Assembly (NCBI GenBank): GCA_035509315.1
Contig: DATJLS010000068.1
Location: 24,628 to 88,627, forward strand
Origin: JAKAWQ01 sp035509315
GTDB taxonomy: Bacteria > Pseudomonadota > Alphaproteobacteria > Acetobacterales > Acetobacteraceae
Length of the DNA: 64,000 nucleotides
Direction of reading: 5' to 3'
Part shown: in pieces, positions 1-7,377 of the stretch
How positions within the stretch are numbered: position 1 is the stretch's first letter
Layout: each line of letters opens with the position of its first letter
Program-made: the position numbers and the translations under genes
The notes under the pieces: generated by a model
The model's database searches: none
Seen by the model: the letters and a program-made list of their open reading frames with translations, nothing else
What the model was told of the DNA's origin: nothing

Positions 1-897
1 GATCAGGGAATAGCCATGGGTGCGGCAGGAAGGATTGCGCACGGTCGCGGTCATCTTGCCGGCCAGCACCGCCTCGAGCGCCGGCGGCATCGCATCGCAG
101 CCGCCGATCTTGATCTCCGTGCGGTGGCGCTGCGCCATCACCTTGTACGCCGCGAGCGCCATGTCGTCATTGTGGAAATAGGCGGCGTCGATCTTCGGGA
201 AGCGCGTCAGCAGGTCTTCCCAGAGCCGGGCGGTCTTGGCCACGTCCCAGTCGGCGGGGGAGGTGTCGAGCACCTTGATTTTCGGATAGTTCTTGACCAC
301 CGAGAAGAAGCCCTTCGCGCGCCCCTGGGCGCCGGTATGGCCGAGCGCGCCCTGCGTCATGACAATATTGCCCTCGCCGCCGATCGCGTTGATCAGGGCC
401 TGTGTCACTGCCGCGCCCATGAAGACATTGTCGGGGGCAATGAAGGTATGCACGTTGATCTTGTCGAGCGGCGCGATCAGCGTGTCCATGTCCATCACCG
501 GAATGCCGGCATCGATCATCTTGTTGACCGGCGCGGTGAGCGTCCCCTCGCCGAAGGCCTGGATCGCAACGAAATCCCATTTCTGGGAGGCCATGTCGTC
601 GATCGCGGCGCGCTGCTTCACTGCGTCGAGCTCGCCATCGAACCAGGTGACATCGACATTGAAGAGCTTGCCCCAATATTCCGCCGCCTGCTTGCCCTGG
701 GCGCACCAGGTGGCCTGGAGACCGGCGTTCGAGAAGGCGGCCTTGAGCGCCTTCGATGAACGGCCGGCCGCCGCCATCTCCTGCGCCAGCGCGGGTTCGA
801 TCCCGAACCCGGCGAGCATCGCACCCACGGCGCCCACGCCGGCGCCGGCAAGCAAGCCACGGCGGCGGCGATCAACGGAGTTCTGGTTCTTTGGCAT
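1..897 (-). CDS. Sugar-type ABC transporter substrate-binding protein (3' end outside window)
   Basis: Periplasmic binding protein of the RbsB/PBP-4 class, expected to deliver a sugar or polyol to an ABC importer. 299 codons are visible; the C-terminus lies beyond the left edge. The ATG at 897 follows a purine-rich GAGGAAGGGA. The N-terminus carries a twin-arginine-like leader (RRRRGLLAGAG, about residues 10-20), a hydrophobic stretch and an ALA cleavage site near residue 38. The segment KWDFVAIQAF and the later NDDMALAAYKVM are typical of the type 1 periplasmic-binding fold, the latter lying near the ligand pocket. The transporter partners are not in the window, so the ligand is unknown. Family assignment is secure, substrate is not. 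Confidence 0.85.
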   Translation of the reverse strand, partial: MPKNQNSVDRRRRGLLAGAGVGAVGAMLAGFGIEPALAQEMAAAGRSSKALKAAFSNAGLQATWCAQGKQAAEYWGKLFNVDVTWFDGELDAVKQRAAIDDMASQKWDFVAIQAFGEGTLTAPVNKMIDAGIPVMDMDTLIAPLDKINVHTFIAPDNVFMGAAVTQALINAIGGEGNIVMTQGALGHTGAQGRAKGFFSVVKNYPKIKVLDTSPADWDVAKTARLWEDLLTRFPKIDAAYFHNDDMALAAYKVMAQRHRTEIKIGGCDAMPPALEAVLAGKMTATVRNPSCRTHGYSLI

Positions 898-1356
898 GGC
901 CTGGACGTTCCCTTCCTCTACTTAGTTCTGTTTTGTCGTTGGTTCTGTCCGCTTTCATAACCTTTTTGCCGACGAAGGGAAGTGCCCGAGCAGCCGTATC
1001 GTCCTCGATGCGCCTGGGCACCGGGTTCCTGGCGGCAGCAAGAAAAGGGCGGCGCCTGATGGGTGCCGCCCTTCGAGTTTTCGCGCCGTGCCGATGGCGC
1101 TTGCTTGCGGAAAGGAGAGACTAGAGGCCGGCGGAGCCGGCCATGGGCAAAGCTAAAGCGCAGGGGTTGCCCAAAGGTTATCGTTCGCCCGGTTTGAGCC
1201 CCCGCAGGGTCAATATCCGGGACAACATCCAGGATCACACCCTGGACAAAAATCATGGACAAATCGCACGATATGGATACGAAATCACAATGGCGCGATG
1301 TAACTGATTGCTTTACATCAAAAGAAAATACAGAATGCAGCGGGGGGAGCAATCTC
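898..1356. other. Divergent intergenic region, 459 bases
   Basis: I see no gene here. It separates the leftward sugar-binding protein from the rightward CHAP lipoprotein. It contains a strong hairpin at 1045-1073, GGACAA hexamers near 1220, 1242 and 1257, and a short inverted repeat CCAGG-N7-CCTGG near 1228-1245. The last 100 bases before the lipoprotein are AT-rich against the surroundings and probably hold its promoter, but I could not choose a convincing -35/-10 pair. Confidence 0.5.
1045..1073 (-). terminator. Hairpin, probable terminator or attenuator reading leftward
   Basis: AAGGGCGGC at 1045-1053 pairs perfectly with GCCGCCCTT at 1065-1073 around an 11-base loop. Read on the minus strand, the stem is followed by TTTTCTTGC, as in an intrinsic terminator. 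It lies about 150 bases upstream of the sugar-binding protein start, so it would act in that gene's leader or end a leftward transcript from elsewhere. On the plus strand the downstream sequence is less T-rich. Confidence 0.5.
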
Positions 1357-1860
1357 GTGAAATCCGGCCGCGCCGTCCTGCTCCTGAGCCTGCTTTTGGC
1401 CCTCGCCGGCTGCGGCGGCGGCCGCTTTGCCGCCATCGGCAGCCCGACCAGCCTCACCTGCGTCCCCTACGCCCAGGAAGTGACCGGCATCGGCCTGAGC
1501 GGGGATGCCTATGCCTGGTGGGGCGAGGCCGCCGGCCGCTATCCGCGTCTTCACCGTCCGGTGGTCGGCTCGGTTCTCGTCTTCCGCCCGACCGGCGCGA
1601 TGCCGCTCGGCCATGTTTCGGTGGTCACCGCCGTCCTCTCCCCGCGCGAGATCCTGGTCGAGCACGCCAACTGGGTGCCCTACCGGATCACCCGCGATCA
1701 GCCGGTGGTCGATGTCTCGGAAGAGAACGACTGGTCCCGCGTGCGGGTATGGTACCCGCCCGTCGACGCGCTCGGCAGCAGCGTCTTCCCGGTCTATGGC
1801 TTCATCCTGCCGGCGCCCGAGGGAGAGCTTGCCCGCCTCCAAGGCCAATCGACGCCGTGA
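1357..1860 (+). CDS. CHAP-domain lipoprotein (putative peptidoglycan amidase/endopeptidase)
   Basis: 167 residues. The GTG at 1357 is chosen because GGGGGGAGC precedes it and it gives a compact lipoprotein signal: LLLSLLLALAG followed by the lipobox cysteine at residue 19. The rest reads as a CHAP domain, a papain-like fold that usually cuts peptidoglycan cross-links or amides. Visible signatures are the candidate nucleophile C35 (SLTCVPYAQ), GDAYAWW at 49-55, and the candidate general base H86 (PLGHVSVV), with EHANW near 102-106. It should be anchored to a membrane and face the periplasm. It stands alone between a divergent gene and tatA. CHAP assignment is by motif. Confidence 0.8.
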   Translation: MKSGRAVLLLSLLLALAGCGGGRFAAIGSPTSLTCVPYAQEVTGIGLSGDAYAWWGEAAGRYPRLHRPVVGSVLVFRPTGAMPLGHVSVVTAVLSPREILVEHANWVPYRITRDQPVVDVSEENDWSRVRVWYPPVDALGSSVFPVYGFILPAPEGELARLQGQSTP

Positions 1861-2000
1861 ACAGACCGCGGAAGGGAACGGGCTCAGGGACTGTCTGAGA
1901 AACTCCGCTTGCAAGGAAACGCGCATCGCGCCATGTCCTTCCGGGCGGGCTCTTGCCTGCGGAGGACACGGCCTGGAGGCGCGCCTCCGGTGGAGGAACA

Positions 2001-2246
2001 ATGGGTAGCTTGAGCATCTGGCACTGGATGATCGTGCTGCTGGTCGTGCTGCTGCTGTTCGGCAGCGGCAAGGTCAGCACTTTGATGGGCGATTTCGCCA
2101 AGGGCATCAAATCCTTCAAGAAGAACATGGCTGAGGAAGAGGATAGCTCGATGGCGGCGAGCGCCGATCGCTCCTCGGGCTCGATTCCCGGGCCGGGCGT
2201 GAACACGGCCTCCACCAACCGCTCGAAGGCGGAAACCCAGGTCTGA
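2001..2246 (+). CDS. tatA: Twin-arginine translocase subunit TatA/TatE
   Basis: 81 residues, the usual TatA length. The start at 2001 follows GGAGGAACA directly; an upstream ATG in frame would add an unrelated extension. Residues 1-20 form the membrane helix (GSLSIWHWMIVLLVVLLLFG), followed by the FGSGK hinge and an amphipathic helix with DFAKGIKSFKK. The C-terminal tail is acidic and then polar. TatA forms the pore-like assembly that lets TatBC export folded twin-arginine substrates. No tatB or tatC lies beside it, so it is either separated from its partners or a second TatA/E copy. Confidence 0.9.
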   Translation: MGSLSIWHWMIVLLVVLLLFGSGKVSTLMGDFAKGIKSFKKNMAEEEDSSMAASADRSSGSIPGPGVNTASTNRSKAETQV

Positions 2247-2285
2247 CCCTTCGCCGCGGCGGGCGCGCCGCCGGAAGAACAGGGC

Positions 2286-3281
2286 GTGCTCAGCGCGAGG
2301 CTCGGCGGGGCAGGTCCCGCCGTGGCAGTGATTGGGCTTGGCTGCATGGCGATGTCCGGCGTCTACGGGCCGGCCGAGGATGCCGAGGGCATCGCCACCA
2401 TCCGGGCGGCCCTCGAAGCGGGGATCACGCTTCTCGATACCGGGGATTTCTACGGCGCCGGCCATAATGAGCTGCTGCTGCGCGAGGCGCTGAAAGGCGG
2501 CCGGCGCGGCCAGGCGGTCATCTCGCTCAAGTTCGGTCCGTTGCGCACACCGGATGGCGGGTTCGGCGGGATCGACGCCAGGCCGGAGGCGCTCCGCAAC
2601 TTCCTCACTTATTCCTTGACGCGCCTCGGCACGGACTATGTGGATATCTATCGCCCGGCCCGTCTCGATCCCGCGGTGCCCATCGAGGAGACGGTCGGCG
2701 CGATCTCCGATCTCGTCCGCGCCGGCTATGTCCGGCATATCGGGCTCTCCGAGGTCGGACCCGAGACCATCCGGCGGGCTCAGGCAGTCCACCCGATCAC
2801 TGACGTTCAGCTCGAATATTCGCTGATGAGCCGCGGGATCGAGACCGCGATCCTGCCGCTCTGCCGCGCGCTTGGCATCGCCGTCACAGCCTATGGCGTG
2901 CTCTCGCGCGGACTGATCGGCGGCGAGATCCCCCAACCCGCGGCCGGCGATATACGGGCGGCCCGCATGCCGCGCTTCCAGGGTGAGAATCTGAGACGGA
3001 ATCTCGCGCTCGTCGCGGCGCTCCGGCGTATCGCCGACAGGTGTGGCGTAAGCCCGGCCCAGCTTGCGATTGCCTGGGTGCTCTCGCGCGGGACAGACAT
3101 CGTGGCCCTCATTGGCATGCGCCACCGTGGCCGTCTGCCGGAAGCCCTCGCCGCAGCCGAACTCTCGCTCGACACCGCGACGCTCGCGGAGATCGAAGCC
3201 GCGATCCCCGCCGAAGCCGTGGCCGGGACTCGTTATGACTCGGCGCAAATGGCGCATCTCGACAGCGAAAAGCCAGCCTGA
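2286..3281 (+). CDS. Aldo/keto reductase family protein
   Basis: 331 residues starting with GTG. It has the (beta/alpha)8 aldo/keto reductase pattern: GLGCMAMSG at 18-26, the catalytic D51 and Y56 in DTGDFYG, and K82 in SLKFG. The family's catalytic histidine, normally in a YxxH-type motif before an Asp-Pro, is not present: the equivalent stretch reads DIYRPARLDP (120-129). A QLEYSLMSR segment and a C-terminal cofactor region follow as expected for NADP-dependent members. The substrate cannot be told. It stands 39 bases after tatA and 144 before the amidase gene, so cotranscription is possible but unproven. Confidence 0.8.
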   Translation: MLSARLGGAGPAVAVIGLGCMAMSGVYGPAEDAEGIATIRAALEAGITLLDTGDFYGAGHNELLLREALKGGRRGQAVISLKFGPLRTPDGGFGGIDARPEALRNFLTYSLTRLGTDYVDIYRPARLDPAVPIEETVGAISDLVRAGYVRHIGLSEVGPETIRRAQAVHPITDVQLEYSLMSRGIETAILPLCRALGIAVTAYGVLSRGLIGGEIPQPAAGDIRAARMPRFQGENLRRNLALVAALRRIADRCGVSPAQLAIAWVLSRGTDIVALIGMRHRGRLPEALAAAELSLDTATLAEIEAAIPAEAVAGTRYDSAQMAHLDSEKPA

Positions 3282-3425
3282 CGGTCATTTGCAGCCCCAC
3301 TCTCCCGCTCTCCGGTTTTTGTGCGCATGCTTCACCAACGGCACGGCGCGTGGAAACATGAACGGGATTGGCATGATGCATAGAGACTTCGAAACCTACC
3401 TGGTCCGGGGGATCGCCTGAGACCG

Positions 3426-4385
3426 ATGGCGAGGCACAACATCCCGGCAACGCCGAAAACCATTCATTGGGGCATGTTCGATGCGGCCCTGCCACCCGTC
3501 GCCACGATCCAATCGGGCGATACCGTCACCTTCGAATGCGTCTCCGGCGGCCCGGAGGTGATGCCGCCCCCCGGCTCAAGCCTTTCCATCCCGCCCGCGC
3601 TTGCCGCGATCCATGCTGCCGACCCGCCGCGCCTCGGCGGGCATATCATGACCGGGCCGGTCGCCATCGCCGGCGCGGAGCCGGGCGACATGCTCGAGAT
3701 CAGGATCGAGGAAATCGCCCTCGGCGCGGACTGGGGGTTCTGCGGCTTCCGGCCGCTCGTCGGCACGCTGCCGGAGGATTTCCCCAAACGCTATCTGAGC
3801 CATTTCCCGGTCGACCGGGCGAAGAACACCTGCCGCCTGCCCTGGGGAACGGAGCTTCCGCTTGCCCCGTTCTTCGGTGTGATCGGCGTCGCCCCGCCTG
3901 CCGCCTATGGCCGCATCTCCACCGTTGAGCCGCGCGAGCATGGCGGCAATCTCGACAACAAGGAGCTGACGGCCGGCAGCACACTGTTTCTGCCGGTGCA
4001 TCATCCAGGCGCCAACCTCTCGGTGGGTGATGGCCACGGAGTGCAAGGAGACGGCGAAGTCTGCATCAATGCACTCGAGATGTGCCTCACGGGCACCTTC
4101 ACGCCGATCCTGCACAAGAACACGCCCGGTGCCCGCAAGCCGCTGCTCGCCTATCCGCGCGCGGAGACACAAACGCATTTCATCAGCATGGGGATGAACC
4201 AGGATCTCGATCTGGCGATGAAGCAGGCGCTCAGGGAGATGATCGCCTTCATCACTGCGCGCAGCAATCTCTCGCCCGAGCAGGCGTACCAATTCTGCTC
4301 GCTCGCGGTCGATTTCCACGTCACCCAGACCGTGAATGGCGAGAAGGGCGTGCATGGCATGCTGCGCCGGGGCCTTCTCTTCTAG
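3426..4385 (+). CDS. Acetamidase/formamidase family protein
   Basis: 319 residues, the normal length for the FmdA/AmdA family, which hydrolyses short aliphatic amides to ammonia and a carboxylate in the cytoplasm. Recognisable blocks are GHIMTGPVAIAGAEPGDMLE (about 76-95), the glycine-rich GGNLDNKEL, LFLPVHHPGANLSVGDGH and the QGDGEVC segment, all conserved in this family's metal/active-site region. No signal peptide. No urea or amide transporter is next to it. The tRNA-Pro gene follows 29 bases downstream. Confidence 0.85.
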   Translation: MARHNIPATPKTIHWGMFDAALPPVATIQSGDTVTFECVSGGPEVMPPPGSSLSIPPALAAIHAADPPRLGGHIMTGPVAIAGAEPGDMLEIRIEEIALGADWGFCGFRPLVGTLPEDFPKRYLSHFPVDRAKNTCRLPWGTELPLAPFFGVIGVAPPAAYGRISTVEPREHGGNLDNKELTAGSTLFLPVHHPGANLSVGDGHGVQGDGEVCINALEMCLTGTFTPILHKNTPGARKPLLAYPRAETQTHFISMGMNQDLDLAMKQALREMIAFITARSNLSPEQAYQFCSLAVDFHVTQTVNGEKGVHGMLRRGLLF

Positions 4386-4414
4386 CATCGGCTCGGCTAT
4401 ATGCCCCCGCCGCC

Positions 4415-4491
4415 CGGAGTGTAGCTCAGCCTGGTAGAGCACTGTGTTCGGGACGCAGGGGCCGGAGGTTCAAATCCTCTCACTCCGACCA
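4415..4491 (+). tRNA. tRNA-Pro (anticodon CGG)
   Basis: A full 77-base cloverleaf. The acceptor CGGAGTG pairs with CACTCCG, followed by A and an encoded CCA. The D-arm is GCTC/GAGC. The anticodon stem CTGTG/CGCAG closes the seven-base loop TTCGGGA, giving anticodon CGG. The T-arm GGAGG-TTCAAAT-CCTCT is normal apart from one G-T pair. Confidence 0.95.
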
Positions 4492-4703
4492 ATCAAATCA
4501 ATAAATTGGCGGCAAACTGCACAGTTACCGAAGGTTCAAGGAAACCATCCTGCTTTTCCGCCCCCCTCGATTGCCCGCAGCTGCGGTCAAGGGCGCGCGG
4601 CCGTTTCGGCGCCCCATTGTCACCGCAGGGATGGAACGGGCGCGCAATGCCGCCCCGTCTTCCTCCCCGCATCCCGCCGCTGCACCGAATTCCCGCTGAA
4701 TTC

Positions 4704-5471
4704 CTATTGGGCGAGATATCCGCCATCCACGGGCAGCACCACGCCCGTGATGAACGATGCCTCGTCGGAAGCAAGGAAGAGGATCGCGCTGGCAACTTCC
4801 TCCGGCTGGCCCATGCGGCCGATCGGATGCAGCTTCACCACTTTGTCGATACCCTCCTGCTCCATCCTGGCCACGGCCGGTGTGGCGATCGTCCCCGGCG
4901 CCACTGCGTTGACCCGTATCCCTTTGGAGATGAGGTCGATCGCCAGATGCTTGGTCAGGCCGGAGGCGATGAATTTCGACGGCCCGTACACGGCCTGCCC
5001 CGGCTGCCCGGCGAAAGCGGAAATGGAGGAGAGGCAGACGATCGCGCCCTTGCCGCGCTTCGCCATCTCCTCAGCCGCGTATTTGCAGCAGAGGAACATG
5101 CCGCGCCCGTTCGTCGCCATGGTCCGGTCCCACAAATCGGCCGTGGCACTCTCGAGCGTGGCCTCGGGAATGACGCCGGCATTGGCGATCAGGATATCGA
5201 TGCCGCCGAAAGCCCGAACGGCTTCATCCATGAGACGGCGGACATCCGCCTCCTGCGACACATCGCCGGGAACACCGCGTGCCTTGGCTCCCTTTCCGGC
5301 CAGCTCGGCTGCGAATTTCTCCAAGGCCCCGGCTTCGCGATCGTTCAGGACGACCGATGCCCCCTCGGCTGCAAAGCGCTCCGCCGTCGCCTTGCCGATG
5401 CCGTTCGCGGCCCCGGTGACGACGGCGATCCTGCCAGCCAGGCGCCCGTTCGATGTTGGGTTGATGGCCAT
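4704..5471 (-). CDS. Short-chain dehydrogenase/reductase (SDR)
   Basis: 255 residues, a classical SDR. The nucleotide-binding motif TGAANGIG is at 19-26, NAG at 97-99, and the catalytic set is S149, Y162 and K166 (YGPSK). An acidic residue after the second strand (D44 of LNDRE) suggests NAD(H) preference. The C-terminal GVVLPVDGGYLAQ is typical. It oxidises or reduces an unidentified alcohol/ketone pair. The gene is alone, converging on tRNA-Pro, with 191 bases to the decarboxylase gene upstream on the same strand. Confidence 0.88.
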   Translation of the reverse strand: MAINPTSNGRLAGRIAVVTGAANGIGKATAERFAAEGASVVLNDREAGALEKFAAELAGKGAKARGVPGDVSQEADVRRLMDEAVRAFGGIDILIANAGVIPEATLESATADLWDRTMATNGRGMFLCCKYAAEEMAKRGKGAIVCLSSISAFAGQPGQAVYGPSKFIASGLTKHLAIDLISKGIRVNAVAPGTIATPAVARMEQEGIDKVVKLHPIGRMGQPEEVASAILFLASDEASFITGVVLPVDGGYLAQ

Positions 5472-5610
5472 GTTCCCTCCCTTGCTCGCCGCTCCGGACG
5501 ACGCGAAAGGATGGTACCTGCCTCAGCCGGACGGGTCGAGCGCCGCTGCCGGATCGATATGGTTTCCGGTGGAATCGGTGCACCCCGGCGCGGAGCGAAC
5601 CGCCAAAGCC

Positions 5611-5645
5611 CGAGAGCGGGATGTCTTGGGGTCATCACGCTCTCG
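5611..5645. repeat. Inverted repeat, probable member of a dispersed palindromic family
   Basis: CGAGAGCG at 5611-5618 and CGCTCTCG at 5638-5645 form an 8-bp inverted repeat. It sits 18 bases past the decarboxylase stop, so it could fold at that transcript's 3' end, but no T-tract follows. The internal GTCATCACGCTC echoes the repeat copies near 7239 and 63177. Confidence 0.45.
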
Positions 5646-5662
5646 TAAAAGGGCGGAATGGC

Positions 5663-6904
5663 TCACGCGGCGAGCGCACCCCGCGCGAGTTCCGGGCTTG
5701 CAACGAACGGCGCGTCCCGCACTTCGACGAGGCGGGCGCGGTCGAAGCCATTGAAGCCGGTGCGCAGGCACGCGCCATAGGCGCCGAGCTGGCCGATTTC
5801 GATCCAGTCCCCTTCTCTCGTATCCGCGGGCAGGAAAAAGGGGCCGCGCATCGCATCCGCGCTGTCGCAGGTCGGTCCGAAGAAGGAAAATCCGGTCCCC
5901 CGCTGCGAAAACTCCGACCCGCCAGGACGGATCAGCCGCACCGGATAGCGAAAGCCGAGCGTGCCCGCGTCCGCGAGGCTGCCGAACACGCCGTCATTGA
6001 TATAGAGCGCCTCGCCCCTTCGGTGCTGCACCTGCACCACCACCGAGCCCGCACCGGCCACGAGCGCGCGCCCCGGCTCCGCCCAGAGCTCCGCATCCGG
6101 CAGGCCGAGACGCTCGAATCCTTCCTCGATCTCGGCGAGATAGGCGCCGAGCGGCACCGGCTCCATTCCGGGATAGGCGGCCGGAAACCCGCCGCCTACA
6201 TCGATCACCTCGATCGCAACGCTTGCCCGCCGCGCCACCTCGCCCGCTTCATTGAGCGCCGCCCGCCAGGCGAGCGGATCGAGGCATTGCGATCCGACAT
6301 GAAACGAAAGCCCGAGCCGCGCCGCATGCGGCCGCGCCGCACGCAGCAGGGCTGCGGCCTGCGCGGCGGTGGCCCCGAATTTTCCCGAAAGATCCAGCAC
6401 CGCGCCCCCCTTCGGCAGCGCCAGCCGGACGACGAGGCCGAGCGCGCCCTCCGTGCCCGTCGCGCCAATCTCGGCCAGGATCTTGGCAAGCTCCTCTTCA
6501 CTGTCGAGCGCGAAGTCGCGCACCCCGTGCCGCGCCCAGGCGGTGCGGATCGTCCCGCGCGCCTTGACCGGATGCATGAAGTGGATCGCCGCCTCCGGGA
6601 ACATCTGACGCACCAGCGCGATCTCGCTAATCGATGCGCAATCGAAATGCTCTAGGCCGCCCGCACGAAGCGCGCGCAGCATCGCGGGCTCCGGGTTGCA
6701 TTTCACGGCATAGAGCACCTTACCGGCGAAGGCAGCGATGAAGTCGCGTGCCGCTGCCGCCGCAGCCACCGGGCGGAGGCAGTGCACAGGCTCTTCCGGC
6801 CGCTCTTGCGCAACCAGTGCATCGACGGTGGGCAAAGAGGCACCAGCAGCAGGAAAGCGGCGGGCAAGCGGCGTGACGGCAGCGCGGATACGGGAGAGGT
6901 TCAT
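5663..6904 (-). CDS. Ornithine decarboxylase-like PLP enzyme (group IV, alanine racemase fold)
   Basis: 413 residues counted from the ATG at 6904, chosen because GAGGA lies 8 bases upstream; a start 11 codons earlier lacks this. It converts ornithine (possibly lysine) to the diamine, feeding polyamine synthesis in the cytoplasm. Features of the eukaryotic-type fold: PLP lysine K68 (YAVKCNP), H202 in FHVGSQ, the phosphate-binding GGG at 237-239, EPGR at 276-279, and the catalytic C346 in GPTCDSAD. The leader upstream has a small reading frame and a terminator, suggesting attenuation. Agmatinase, another putrescine-forming enzyme, is the next gene upstream on the same strand. Ornithine versus lysine or carboxynorspermidine substrate is inferred from motif similarity. 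Confidence 0.88.
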   Translation of the reverse strand: MNLSRIRAAVTPLARRFPAAGASLPTVDALVAQERPEEPVHCLRPVAAAAAARDFIAAFAGKVLYAVKCNPEPAMLRALRAGGLEHFDCASISEIALVRQMFPEAAIHFMHPVKARGTIRTAWARHGVRDFALDSEEELAKILAEIGATGTEGALGLVVRLALPKGGAVLDLSGKFGATAAQAAALLRAARPHAARLGLSFHVGSQCLDPLAWRAALNEAGEVARRASVAIEVIDVGGGFPAAYPGMEPVPLGAYLAEIEEGFERLGLPDAELWAEPGRALVAGAGSVVVQVQHRRGEALYINDGVFGSLADAGTLGFRYPVRLIRPGGSEFSQRGTGFSFFGPTCDSADAMRGPFFLPADTREGDWIEIGQLGAYGACLRTGFNGFDRARLVEVRDAPFVASPELARGALAA

Positions 6905-6959
6905 CGCTTCAATCCTCGCAGGCATCCGCCGGCGCATGGCGCGCCGGACAGGCGGAACG

Positions 6960-7012
6960 AAAAAGGGGGAGAAGGCGCACTCGCCGGGGGCACGAACGCC
7001 CCGGCGATGCGC
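6960..7012 (-). terminator. Intrinsic terminator/attenuator hairpin before ornithine decarboxylase
   Basis: On the minus strand GCGCA-T-CGCCGGGG (7012-6999) pairs with CCCCGGCG-A-(G)-TGCGC (6989-6975): 14 pairs with one bulged G. A pyrimidine run ending in five Ts (6964-6960) follows. It lies between the leader peptide and the decarboxylase start. Confidence 0.6.
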
Positions 7013-7063
7013 TCAGATGAAGCTGCGAGAACGTCCCAGCGCAGCGAACCGATCAGCCAACAT
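7013..7063 (-). CDS. Candidate leader peptide, 16 residues
   Basis: Reads MLADRFAALGRSRSFI and stops with TGA at 7013. AAGGGAG lies about 7 bases before the ATG, a good ribosome site for so short a frame. The terminator stem begins on the base after the stop codon, so a ribosome stalled near the end would cover its left arm. Three arginine codons are present. It is too short for family assignment; the call rests on ribosome site, position and the abutting hairpin. Confidence 0.5.
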   Translation of the reverse strand: MLADRFAALGRSRSFI

Positions 7064-7149
7064 AGGCGGCTCCCTTACGACCCCGGCCCACTCATGGCCG
7101 GCCCGACCGAAAAGGACGCGTTACGTCGTTGCTGTGCCCCGGATCTCAG

Positions 7150-7239
7150 CCAAGAGCGGGATGAGATCGCTCGCGCTCACTCATTCCGCTCTCTGTCTTC
7201 GTTTTCCCGCGTGATTCAGACCTTCGGTCATCACGCTCC
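7150..7239 (-). repeat. Dispersed intergenic repeat, copy in the decarboxylase leader
   Basis: Read leftward from 7239 it begins GGAGCGTGATGACCGAAGG, then TCTGAATCACGCGG and an A-rich stretch, and ends with AGAGCGG elements near 7150. The first 33 bases match the copy at 63177 with only a few differences. Confidence 0.6.
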
Positions 7240-7377
7240 AGGGGCTCGCGGCACGTGCGGATGCGTCAACCCGCTCGCCCGAAAGGACGAGGCGGGGCGC
7301 GCTTATACGTGCCCCGGCGGCGAACAGATATGCAAATTCATCCGGGATGCCAGACCTTCCCCGCATCCGGCGCGAAT

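Larger units (their letters stand above)
6905..7377 (-). promoter_or_regulatory. Long leader of ornithine decarboxylase (candidate speF-type leader RNA)
   Basis: 473 bases with no ordinary gene. Reading leftward it contains a dispersed repeat copy (7150-7239), a 16-codon reading frame with its own ribosome site (7013-7063), and a strong terminator-like hairpin (6960-7012), then the decarboxylase ribosome site. A conserved leader called speF is known upstream of alphaproteobacterial ornithine decarboxylases, and the enterobacterial speF leader peptide senses ornithine. Whether this region matches the speF covariance model is my inference from position and architecture. Confidence 0.6.

Noticed and set aside
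1309..1337. Possible -35/-10 pair (TTGCTT and CAGAAT) before the CHAP lipoprotein
   Set aside because: The hexamers are weak and other choices in the AT-rich stretch are as good, so no promoter was listed.
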